A stretch of 64,000 nucleotides of DNA, from contig NZ_KE150266.1 in assembly GCF_000411155.1 (NCBI RefSeq), positions 868,001-932,000 on the forward strand. Direction: 5' to 3'. This DNA is from Gleimia europaea ACS-120-V-Col10b (GTDB lineage: Bacteria; Actinomycetota; Actinomycetes; Actinomycetales; Actinomycetaceae). Below, in pieces: positions 1 to 7,484 of this stretch. The translations under genes and the position numbers were made by a program. A model generated the notes under the pieces. That model was not told the DNA's origin and made no database searches. It saw only the letters and a list, made by a program, of their open reading frames with translations. The stretch's first letter is position 1, and each line of letters starts with the position of its first letter.

Positions 1-539
1 AATATCGATCCGGCGAAGAGAAAAGCAGGATGCGCAATTCTTTTCAGCACCGCACGCACATGAGATGACGATGGATCAGCGCTAATAACAAATCGAGTTA
101 ACTCCGGCCACACGTCGCGAAGATCCACCACGAACGGCCTACGAACTACGCGCGCAACCACAAACGCTGTGAACGTAGCAGGCAGGGGTGGCGAAGTTGT
201 CAAAATAATGTCTGGATGAGTGTCTCTAGCGGCTCGAATTCCCGTCGCCAACGATGATATTGCCACCACAGCCTGATCGACTACCCGCGTGGATATCCGC
301 GTATCGTGCGGACGAAAATGGGCTCGATAAATTGTTTCTCCCTTTTGCGATACTGACACCGCCCCAGCCTGGTCTTCTGGCAACGACGACAGTAGACGCC
401 CTTCCGAGTAATGAGGAGGAGGAGCAACCACTGTCACTTGGTGCCCCCGAGACATCAAAGTATCAGCCATCCATCGGCCACGTCTTTGCGGAACACCGTG
501 CTCAGGCTCCCATTGCTGGGTAATGAAGAGAACACGCAC
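1..539 (-). CDS. GT4-family glycosyltransferase, N-terminal part (cut by window edge)
   Basis: The leftward frame is open from a GTG at 539 to base 1, about 179 codons, and the gene continues outside the window. The start VRVLFITQQWEPEHGVPQRR, then a GHQVTVVAPPPHYS stretch, ILTTSPPLPATF and VVDLRDVWPEL, match the N-terminal Rossmann domain of family-4 glycosyltransferases of the colanic-acid WbuB type, which move sugars onto lipid-linked or polysaccharide acceptors at the inner membrane face. An in-frame stop lies 21 nt before the GTG, and an AGGGA sits just upstream of it. The gene begins 11 nt after the wecB stop, so it is probably co-transcribed with the gene that makes UDP-ManNAc. The exact sugar and acceptor cannot be read from this fragment. 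Confidence 0.8.
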   Translation of the reverse strand, partial: MRVLFITQQWEPEHGVPQRRGRWMADTLMSRGHQVTVVAPPPHYSEGRLLSSLPEDQAGAVSVSQKGETIYRAHFRPHDTRISTRVVDQAVVAISSLATGIRAARDTHPDIILTTSPPLPATFTAFVVARVVRRPFVVDLRDVWPELTRFVISADPSSSHVRAVLKRIAHPAFLFAGSI

Positions 540-550
540 CAGGAACGTCC

Positions 551-1705
551 CTAATTTTCAGATGATGGAACGAAGTCCGGTAACCTCACACCGACACCCA
601 ACAACTGCTCAATCGCTGCAGCGCTTCGTTTTGCAGCGCCTCCGTCGCCGTAGGGATTGACTGCATTTGCCATCTTGGCGTAAGTTTCCGCGTCCTCCTT
701 TAGGCGTGAAACCTCTGCGACAATGCGATCCATGTCAGTTCCGATTAGAGACACAGTGCCAGCTGCAACCGCCTCTGGACGTTCGGTACTTTCCCTCATG
801 ACCAGAACTGGCTTTCCAAGGGCAGGAGCCTCTTCCTGCACACCGCCAGAATCGGTCAGGATTATGTGGGCGGCCTTCATGGCCAGAGCAAACTCGGGAT
901 AATCAAGCGGATCCATTAAGAGTACGTTCTCCAAATCCTGCAAAAATGGCAGGAAGGTTTCGCGTACTTTTGGATTGCTGTGGATGGGGAAGACAATCAA
1001 GTCATCCGGATACTTTTGCGCCAATGTCTGCAGCGCGGCAGCAATATCGCGCATCGGATCACCAAGGTTTTCACGCCGGTGCGATGTCACTAGAAGAATG
1101 CGCTTGCCAGAGTTCAACGCATACGCCAATTCTGATTTGGTTACCTCTATATCCTGTTTCAGCGTGTAAAGCAGTGCGTCAATTACCGTGTTACCGGTCA
1201 CAGCAATAGATGCCTCGGGAACTCCCTCATCAAGCAGGTTCTGTTTAGATCCGGCCGTAGGAGCAAGATGGAGCGATGTTATCTGAGAAGTCAGCTTCCG
1301 GTTAGCTTCCTCCGGGAAAGGTGAAAATATATCTCCAGAACGCAAACCCGCTTCCAGGTGAACAACCGGAATCTTTCGATAGAACGCGGCCATCGAAGCG
1401 GCTGTGACGGTGCTAGTGTCCCCCTGCACCAATAGCGCGTTCGGCTCATATTCTGCCAACACGGGATCTAGCTTTGAAAAAATCTTAGCGGCGATCTGGT
1501 TGAGACTTTGACCGGGCTCAAAGATATCCAGCTCGACATCGGGTGTGATTCCGAAGTGGTTGTTGACCTGCTCCAACATGTCCTTGTGTTGACCGGTCGA
1601 TAAAACAATCGGCGAGAGAACCTTTGACTCTTTCAATGCCTGAATTACAGGCGCAACTTTAACGCCTTCCGGCCTTGTGCCATAGACAACCATCACTTTT
1701 CTCAT
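551..1705 (-). CDS. wecB: UDP-N-acetylglucosamine 2-epimerase (non-hydrolysing)
   Basis: This cytoplasmic enzyme interconverts UDP-GlcNAc and UDP-ManNAc, a precursor for surface polysaccharides and teichoic-type linkages. The 384-residue protein begins MRKVMVVYGTRPEGVK and shows the family blocks QGDTSTVTAAS, HLEAGLRSGD, PFPEEANRKL, TSHRRENLG and LTDSGGVQEEAP, with normal length. I chose the ATG at 1705 because GGAG lies 6 nt upstream; the longer open frame to 1750 adds 15 residues without homology. The partial glycosyltransferase follows closely on the same strand. The divergent LCP ligase gene starts about 250 bp away, fitting a polysaccharide assembly and attachment locus. The gene is visibly more AT-rich than the housekeeping genes to the right. 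Confidence 0.95.
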   Translation of the reverse strand: MRKVMVVYGTRPEGVKVAPVIQALKESKVLSPIVLSTGQHKDMLEQVNNHFGITPDVELDIFEPGQSLNQIAAKIFSKLDPVLAEYEPNALLVQGDTSTVTAASMAAFYRKIPVVHLEAGLRSGDIFSPFPEEANRKLTSQITSLHLAPTAGSKQNLLDEGVPEASIAVTGNTVIDALLYTLKQDIEVTKSELAYALNSGKRILLVTSHRRENLGDPMRDIAAALQTLAQKYPDDLIVFPIHSNPKVRETFLPFLQDLENVLLMDPLDYPEFALAMKAAHIILTDSGGVQEEAPALGKPVLVMRESTERPEAVAAGTVSLIGTDMDRIVAEVSRLKEDAETYAKMANAVNPYGDGGAAKRSAAAIEQLLGVGVRLPDFVPSSEN

Positions 1706-1871
1706 TGTCCACTCCAATGGGTCCATTGCGATAGAGCGCAAGAATGTCATACCATGCTGAGCTCAATTAAAATCAAGCATGCCCGAAATCGCCACTATTC
1801 CTCACTTATAATGTGAAAATCGGCTATAAGCGTAAGCCCGACTATACCAAAACGGATTGCATACAATCACG

Positions 1872-1915
1872 ATGTTGCGTAACAAATGTTGCATACTGGC
1901 AAAATGTTGTGTAAC
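1872..1915. repeat. Three spaced direct repeats upstream of the LCP gene
   Basis: In the 251-bp gap between wecB and the LCP gene, ATGTTGCGTAAC (1872-1883), ATGTTGCATAC (1886-1896) and ATGTTGTGTAAC (1904-1915) are near-identical and all point the same way. The outer pair is 32 bp apart, about three helical turns. Direct repeats like this just upstream of a start are typical of response-regulator binding sites; a regulatory role is inference. The rest of the gap is AT-rich and includes a perfect TATAAT at 1807-1812. Confidence 0.4.
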
Positions 1916-1956
1916 TAATCTGAGCGCACGGTTTGGCAACCCAAGATTGGATATCC

Positions 1957-3021
1957 ATGACTCCTCGTGACACATCTTCAAACCACAATCAGCAGCACGA
2001 AGTTGTTTACGTTCCGCCACAAGAGCGTAAACGCACGCGGCGCGCACTGTTAGTTGTGGTTCTTATTTTTGGAGTACTTTTTGGCGGTCTAGTTGGGAGC
2101 GCCGCCTGGTTAAGCGCCAAATTAGACGATATCCGCACCCTCGGCGATCCATTCCAGGGCGTCACCGAGGTGAACAACGGTGAACCCCGTCCATCACACC
2201 CTGAATCGGACACGAGCAAGCCGATTAATTTCCTTATGCTGGGAACTGACTCTCGCATATCGGCCGGAGATCCAAGTCAGTGGGTCAAGGGTGCGCAACG
2301 TACAGATGCATTCATGATTCTTCAAATTGCCGGCGATCGCGAATCAGTTAATGTCATTTCCATCCCTCGTGATTCTTGGGTAGACATTCCCGGATACGGT
2401 AAACAAAAAATCAACGCAGCCTTCTCTTACGGGGGCCCTACCCTCACCATCGCCACTGTAGAGCAACTAACCGGAATCCCCATAGATCACGTAGCCGTGG
2501 TTGATTTCACCTCATTCTCTGCTCTAACCGACGCACTAGGTGGCGTAACCATGACTACAAGCACAGAAGGCACACAAACTTACGATGGAGAAGCAGCTCT
2601 TGCTTTTGTACGGGAACGGAAGAACCTCCCGGGCGGTGATTTCGACAGGGTTCGACGCCAACAACTATGGATGAAAACAGTTGCGGACAAAGTATTGACA
2701 CGCGAAACTCTCTCAAACCCAGCAAACCTCTTAAGCCTTTACAACACCGTAAGTCCATATGTGGCTGTTGATGAAGCGTTCAGCCTAAGCACGATCCTTG
2801 ATTTAGGTACAGACTTCAAAGCGCTTCAAAACGCAGATTTCAATTTCCTAACGGCTCCCAACAATGGCACCGCAACTTCTGCGGACGGGCAATCAATCGT
2901 AGTGTTAGATGAAGCTAACTTCGGCCTACTAGCCCAAGCCTTCGCCGAAGATCGTGCGGAAGATTTCATCAAGAATAACTCAGACTCACTCGAGACTTTG
3001 AATTCGGGTGAAGTCCGCTAA
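1957..3021 (+). CDS. LytR-CpsA-Psr (LCP) family glycopolymer ligase
   Basis: LCP proteins transfer lipid-linked glycopolymers onto peptidoglycan outside the membrane. After a short cytoplasmic tail rich in N, Q and charged residues comes one membrane anchor (LLVVVLIFGVLFGGLVGSAA), then an extracellular LCP domain with the hallmark blocks NFLMLGTDSR, RTDAFMILQI, VISIPRDSWV, KINAAFSYGG, DALGGVTM and FVRERKNLPGGDFDRVRRQQ. The conserved Arg/Asp pyrophosphate-binding residues are present. The protein is about 354 residues. I prefer the ATG at 1957; an in-frame TTG at 1933 would add 8 residues, and neither has a strong ribosome site. The gene ends 2 nt before the convergent wzt stop. Its neighbours (epimerase, glycosyltransferase, exporter) suggest it attaches the polymer made by this locus. 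Confidence 0.9.
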   Translation: MTPRDTSSNHNQQHEVVYVPPQERKRTRRALLVVVLIFGVLFGGLVGSAAWLSAKLDDIRTLGDPFQGVTEVNNGEPRPSHPESDTSKPINFLMLGTDSRISAGDPSQWVKGAQRTDAFMILQIAGDRESVNVISIPRDSWVDIPGYGKQKINAAFSYGGPTLTIATVEQLTGIPIDHVAVVDFTSFSALTDALGGVTMTTSTEGTQTYDGEAALAFVRERKNLPGGDFDRVRRQQLWMKTVADKVLTRETLSNPANLLSLYNTVSPYVAVDEAFSLSTILDLGTDFKALQNADFNFLTAPNNGTATSADGQSIVVLDEANFGLLAQAFAEDRAEDFIKNNSDSLETLNSGEVR

Positions 3022-3023
3022 AA

Positions 3024-3920
3024 TCATGCTTTTTGATGACGCGGCTGATGCTTATCTGCGCGCCGAAGCGCTGTATCTGACTTTGTTATTCTCGTCGCTG
3101 GATAGGCATCACTAGCCTCATTCATAATCGCGTTTGCGGCGTCACGATCAGTCTTACTGATTGCCGCAGACCAATTCTGGTAGTGGGAGGAAATTGCTTC
3201 TACATCGCCATCAGCAACAACTTCGCCTTCATGCAACCAGATCACACGATTACACATACGCTTGATGACACCTACCGAGTGCGACACCAAGAAGATAGTT
3301 CCCGCATTCGAAAGCATCGCTTGCATGCGTTCCTCTGACTTTGCTTGAAAAGTCGAGTCACCCGTGGAAAGAGCCTCATCAATCAGGAGGATCTCTGGGC
3401 GCGCAGACGTTGCGATAGCGAATCGGAGACGAGCGCCCATACCCGAAGAATAGGTCTTCATTGGCCTGTAGATAGCATCCCCGATAGAACAAAACTCTTC
3501 TATATCCGGGATTCTCTGCCTAGCTTCCGCAGGACTAAAACCAAGTGCAAGAAGCCCCAATACAGCGTTTTCCACTCCGGATAACTCGGGCATCAATGCG
3601 CCATTAATACTTAGCAGCGAAGGCTTGGTCTTTGCTAACACAGTTCCTGTGGAGGGGGGTTCGCTTCCGGCCAGAACCCGCAACAACGTCGATTTTCCGG
3701 CTCCGTTTGCCCCCATCAAACCAATAAAATCCCCCTCAAATGCAGCGAACGAAACATCCCGAACTGCGTTCACTTTTACTTTCGGTGCACGACCAAGCGC
3801 AGTGGCAATAACTCTTTGTCCCAGTGTTGCCTTAGATCGCTCATTCGGATCAGAAGAGGTTGACAAGTATTCAACTGAAACACCGTCAACCACCATAGAA
3901 ATAGTTTTATCGGCCTTCAT
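3024..3920 (-). CDS. wzt: Polysaccharide ABC exporter, ATP-binding subunit (Wzt/TagH-like)
   Basis: This is the ATPase that powers export of a lipid-linked polysaccharide or teichoic-acid-like polymer across the membrane. The 298-residue protein has Walker A GANGAGKST (about 70-78), the variant signature YSSGMGARLRFA typical of this exporter family rather than LSGGQ (157-168), Walker B ILLIDEALSTGD (177-188) and the switch SHSVG. It lacks the long C-terminal sugar-binding domain of the E. coli O9a Wzt, so it is closer to the short TagH/RfbB type. Its start overlaps the end of the permease gene by 4 bp (ATGA), indicating translational coupling. Confidence 0.92.
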   Translation of the reverse strand: MKADKTISMVVDGVSVEYLSTSSDPNERSKATLGQRVIATALGRAPKVKVNAVRDVSFAAFEGDFIGLMGANGAGKSTLLRVLAGSEPPSTGTVLAKTKPSLLSINGALMPELSGVENAVLGLLALGFSPAEARQRIPDIEEFCSIGDAIYRPMKTYSSGMGARLRFAIATSARPEILLIDEALSTGDSTFQAKSEERMQAMLSNAGTIFLVSHSVGVIKRMCNRVIWLHEGEVVADGDVEAISSHYQNWSAAISKTDRDAANAIMNEASDAYPATRITKSDTALRRADKHQPRHQKA

Positions 3921-4855
3921 CGTTCCAGAGCCTTACTCATATTAATCTCATTGCGCCAGATGAATAGGAAACCGAATACCGCTAGTCCAATGGACCAAAC
4001 CCCGAAATATATCCACAAGCTGAGAGGGGGAACCTCTCCCCGCAACAAGAGCGTTCGTAAAATCTCAAGGTAGGTCCAAGCGGGATTCAAACGCATAATA
4101 TCTTGCATAACCGGCTTGTCAGAGAACATTTCAATTGACCAGAAGATTCCCGAGGCATAAAACCAGAGGCGACTAAACAATCCGATCACAAACCGGATAT
4201 CAGGAACCAGCGTTGCAAACGTTGCGGTAATAGAAGCGATGCCTACGCACATTGGGACGGCAAGAAGATAAACCACCGGCACCAGTAGCCAACCAAGCAT
4301 TGGCATAGAGTGCGGCGGCACCGCCACGATGAAAATAAGCATTGCCAAGAACGTCGGAATAAAATCTATATATATCCGCATTACATACGACAGCACCAAG
4401 GAAAACTTTGGGAACTGGAATGTGCGAACGAGATTACGACCTGATCCTTCAATAGCAGACGTGGCATTAAGTGATTGCGCCAGTACGTTGAAGGAAATGA
4501 GTCCGACCACGAGGTACCCAACAAAGTTGTCCATACCACGGTCAAAACTCAAGAGAACCGCAAAAATGAAGTAATAGATCGCGGAGTTCAAAAAAGGTTC
4601 GATGATGAGCCAAGCTTGCCCAAGGGCCGTATCCTTGATTGATCCAAATGCCCGCGCTCGACTTTCCATGAGCGTGAAATGGCGCCGCTTCCACACCTGC
4701 GCAACATAGGAGGACAAGGTTGGCCGCATACTTAGACGGACGAAATCGCTAACGTCATATCTCGCTGGAACAAGATTTGTTATTGGCTGGTTATCCGTTT
4801 TGGTAGCAGCTCGTTTCGGAAGCTCATTAGGCGTATCTGACGTGCTCTCGGACAA
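3917..4855 (-). CDS. wzm: Polysaccharide ABC exporter, permease subunit (Wzm/TagG-like)
   Basis: This is an ABC-2 type permease of 312 residues, partner of the ATPase encoded just downstream. A hydrophilic N-terminal tail of about 50 residues precedes the WKRRHFTLMESRARAFGSIKDTALGQAWLI interface region in two parts, then six hydrophobic segments, including YFIFAVLLSF, VGYLVVGLISFNVL, FLAMLIFIVAV, WLLVPVVYLLAVP and WIYFGVWSIGLAVFGFLF. The best start is a TTG at 4855 with GAGG 8 nt upstream. A 16-bp inverted repeat lies about 60 bp ahead of it. The pair completes the export step of the left-edge surface polysaccharide locus; the polymer itself is unknown. Confidence 0.9.
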   Translation of the reverse strand: MSESTSDTPNELPKRAATKTDNQPITNLVPARYDVSDFVRLSMRPTLSSYVAQVWKRRHFTLMESRARAFGSIKDTALGQAWLIIEPFLNSAIYYFIFAVLLSFDRGMDNFVGYLVVGLISFNVLAQSLNATSAIEGSGRNLVRTFQFPKFSLVLSYVMRIYIDFIPTFLAMLIFIVAVPPHSMPMLGWLLVPVVYLLAVPMCVGIASITATFATLVPDIRFVIGLFSRLWFYASGIFWSIEMFSDKPVMQDIMRLNPAWTYLEILRTLLLRGEVPPLSLWIYFGVWSIGLAVFGFLFIWRNEINMSKALER

Positions 4856-4915
4856 TACAAATTCCTCAATATGTGGGACCCATACGAAGCTCAGTTCTTC
4901 TCAGTTTACCCGAGG

Positions 4916-4931
4916 CGAACGAAAACGTTCG
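4916..4931. promoter_or_regulatory. Short inverted repeat upstream of the exporter operon
   Basis: CGAACG-AAAA-CGTTCG is a perfect 6-bp inverted repeat in the 166-bp gap between the phosphotransferase stop and the wzm start. Position and symmetry fit an operator for the wzm-wzt pair. No factor can be named. Confidence 0.3.
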
Positions 4932-5021
4932 ATCGCGGATCTATGTGGCATTTACCATAACCAAACGAGGATTCTGGACGCAGCACCGCAAATGTTAGAC
5001 ATCGCTGACAGTGAAACACAA

Positions 5022-6353
5022 CTAATCGCCGTAACTGCCAAGATCGGCCCACCATTGTGCTCTCTTGAAGCGCGCTCGTGCCTCGGCCTCGCCAAAACGT
5101 AGCGAGGACGAGGCTACGAGCGACAACGTGACCGCCGCGCACCGGGCGTATAGGTCGGTAGCTGGAACCTCTCGCTGTGCGCTGATGCGCCACGCTTCAA
5201 GCACAGTTTCTGACTCGGGGTAGGAGCGGCAACGCCGGCCTGGCAAGAACTGGTCTAAGCGGGTTCGCCACGGTTCGGTTGCAGACGCATACACCCACGA
5301 GTTTGGAGAAAGGAAGGGCAACACCGACACGTGCGCTAACAGGCAGGCATAATCGTCCGCGCGCGTTCCTGGCCCCAGCGAATCTAAATCCAACACCGTA
5401 GAAATGCGTCCGTCTGCGGTCAATAGGTTCGCCTCGAAAAAATCACCGTGCGCGGGAACCAGCTGCGGATTTGGAGTCAACATCGAATCGATTTGCTCCA
5501 CCAAACGCGCGGCGGGTGCCTCCAAATCTGGTATTGACTGCCCAATCGCTTTCGCATGGTGGCGCCGCCTGTCCGTCCATGACTTTTGGCGTGGCAAATC
5601 CGCAACCGCAGGTGGGAGAGCGTCCAAGACCTCTCTAATCTGCCCAAACATGCGCGCTGCCTGCAGGGGCTTTTGCGAAATCAGATTCGCAAGCGGCGCG
5701 CCGCGCCCGTGCGCTTGTACAATCACGCCCTCGCTAGGCGCACCTAGCACGGGTGCGAACGGGAAGCTAGATCCCTCCAGGGTAGAAATTGCCTGCAAGA
5801 GCGGCTGTTCCAAACCCGGCCGCAACACCTTTGCCCACGCGCGCACCTGGGCTCCATCACTGACGCGCACCATCGCCCTGCGGGTGGGGCGGTAAACCAC
5901 CCTCGTCAAACGCGGCTCGGTAATGCCTGTAAACGCGCCCACTTTCGCGCTGTTGCTGGCCCATTCAAGGCCCGGCAACTGCGGATCTCGCGGCAATGTC
6001 CACACGCTGATCTGCGCCGGCTCCTGATCCGCCTCGACGGCGAGGATTCGTGGATCCACCCGCAGCGACGCGGCCGCTCCGCGAGGCACCCGCTCCGTTG
6101 ACGCCACCGTCCAAACCGTCATCGCGCGTGAGGCGCTTGCCAAACGCACCTCGAACACGATGGAGGCACCCGCATTGGGGCGCGCATGGGTTGAAACCAC
6201 CTGCCACGAGGCGACCTCGTAATCCGTTAAATACCGCAAACCATAAGCGGCCTCGGTAAGCGGCAACGCGGGCGCCGAACGCAAAGCCGCGCCGATCAGC
6301 TCCTGCGCGCCATCGCCGGCCATGAATTCGATCAGTCTCCGATGCGAAATCAC
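5022..6353 (-). CDS. APH-like phosphotransferase of unknown substrate
   Basis: This 443-residue protein has the aminoglycoside-phosphotransferase/choline-kinase fold signature in its C-terminal half: LVPAHGDFFEANLLT (catalytic HGDxxxxN loop) and ISTVLDLDSLGPG (metal-binding Asp). The first 150 or so residues match nothing I recognise. The family phosphorylates small hydroxylated molecules, including some antibiotics and sugars such as maltose, but nothing in the sequence or context fixes the substrate, so resistance should not be assumed. The frame starts at a GTG (6353); an ATG at 6323 is a realistic alternative, since GGAG lies upstream of it, though at long spacing. The divergent adenosine deaminase starts 57 bp away, so the two probably share a promoter region. 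Confidence 0.7.
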   Translation of the reverse strand: MISHRRLIEFMAGDGAQELIGAALRSAPALPLTEAAYGLRYLTDYEVASWQVVSTHARPNAGASIVFEVRLASASRAMTVWTVASTERVPRGAAASLRVDPRILAVEADQEPAQISVWTLPRDPQLPGLEWASNSAKVGAFTGITEPRLTRVVYRPTRRAMVRVSDGAQVRAWAKVLRPGLEQPLLQAISTLEGSSFPFAPVLGAPSEGVIVQAHGRGAPLANLISQKPLQAARMFGQIREVLDALPPAVADLPRQKSWTDRRRHHAKAIGQSIPDLEAPAARLVEQIDSMLTPNPQLVPAHGDFFEANLLTADGRISTVLDLDSLGPGTRADDYACLLAHVSVLPFLSPNSWVYASATEPWRTRLDQFLPGRRCRSYPESETVLEAWRISAQREVPATDLYARCAAVTLSLVASSSLRFGEAEARARFKRAQWWADLGSYGD

Positions 6354-6410
6354 AATCCAATCCCATCACACAGGTGGGTAAATCGTTGTGTTTCGTGGAA
6401 GACTTTAGGC

Positions 6411-7475
6411 ATGAAAGACCTAGCTGCCCTCCCCAAAGCCCACCTGCACCTGCACTTCACCGGTGCGATGCGGCCCGCAACTATGGTCCAACTTGCGCAG
6501 CAAATGCGTATTCGCTTGCCCCACCACCTGCTGGAGAACGACCCCATGCGCGTGCCCGCAAACGCGCGCGGGTGGTTCAGGTTCCAACGCTCCTACGACT
6601 CCGCTAGAGCGCTCGTGCGCACCGAAGAAGTCATGCGCCGCATCATCCGCGAGGCCGCTGAAGACGACGCTGCCGAAGGCTCCCGCCGACTCGAAATCCA
6701 GGTTGATCCCACCTCCTACGCCCCATGGGTTGGCGGCCTTACCCCAGCCCTCGAAATCATTCTTGACGAAGCCAAAACCGCCAGCCACGACACCGGCGTG
6801 GACATCGGAGTGATCGTTGCAGCCTCACGCATCCGCCACCCCCTGGACGCACGTACCCTTGCTCGCCTCGCCGTCCAATACGCCGGCGATCAACCCGGCG
6901 AAGTAATCGCGTTCGGGTTATCCAACGACGAAACTGCGGGAGACACCTCCCAATTTTCGGCGGCGTTTCGTATCGCGCGACATGGCGGTCTTGAAGGCGT
7001 GCCCCACGCGGGTGAGCTACTTGGCCCCACGCACGTGCGCGACGTAGTTGCCCATCTCAAACCCCAGCGGCTTGGACACGGCGTGCGCGCCTACGAAGAT
7101 CCGGAGCTACTCGCCCGTCTCATCGACGAAAACATCGCATTCGAAGTGTGCCCCGCGTCCAACGTGTCACTCGGGGTATTCCAAAACCTCGACGAAGTTC
7201 CCCTGCGCACCATGTTTGACGCCGGCGCCACCATTGCTCTCGGGGCCGACGACCCGCTTCTATTTCGCTCCCGCCTGCTAGACCAATACGAGTTCGCGCG
7301 CTCTGCCGGATTCAGCGACGCCGAACTTGCCTCCCTGGCGCGCTCCTCAATCGAGGCATCGCTAGCCTCGTCCACCAACAAGGCCCGCTGGAAGCGTGAG
7401 ATCGACCAGTGGCTACACGGGCCAGACGACGTTGCAACGCGCGGGGCTGGAGCGGACAATACCCGCCGTTGCTGA
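6411..7475 (+). CDS. add: Adenosine deaminase
   Basis: This cytosolic purine-salvage enzyme hydrolyses (deoxy)adenosine to (deoxy)inosine and ammonia. The 354-residue protein shows the TIM-barrel metal-hydrolase motifs in order: LPKAHLHLHFTGAMR (metal His pair), VPHAGELLG (His plus catalytic Glu), QRLGHGVRAYED, AFEVCPASNVSLG and ALGADDPLLF (metal Asp). The ATG at 6411 is chosen because it opens directly on the conserved MKDLAALPKAH start; the open frame extends 23 codons further upstream without homology. The downstream hydrolase gene starts 9 nt after the stop, so the two are co-transcribed. Adenine deaminase cannot be fully excluded from motifs alone. Confidence 0.88.
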   Translation: MKDLAALPKAHLHLHFTGAMRPATMVQLAQQMRIRLPHHLLENDPMRVPANARGWFRFQRSYDSARALVRTEEVMRRIIREAAEDDAAEGSRRLEIQVDPTSYAPWVGGLTPALEIILDEAKTASHDTGVDIGVIVAASRIRHPLDARTLARLAVQYAGDQPGEVIAFGLSNDETAGDTSQFSAAFRIARHGGLEGVPHAGELLGPTHVRDVVAHLKPQRLGHGVRAYEDPELLARLIDENIAFEVCPASNVSLGVFQNLDEVPLRTMFDAGATIALGADDPLLFRSRLLDQYEFARSAGFSDAELASLARSSIEASLASSTNKARWKREIDQWLHGPDDVATRGAGADNTRRC

Positions 7476-7484
7476 GGAGGCACG

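Noticed and set aside
254-523. Plus-strand open frame of 89 codons at the left edge
   Set aside because: It lies entirely opposite the partial glycosyltransferase, whose family motifs are clear on the minus strand; the plus-strand translation has no recognisable features.
5022-6353. Calling the APH-like protein an antibiotic resistance gene
   Set aside because: Only the general kinase-fold motifs are present; many such proteins act on normal metabolites.
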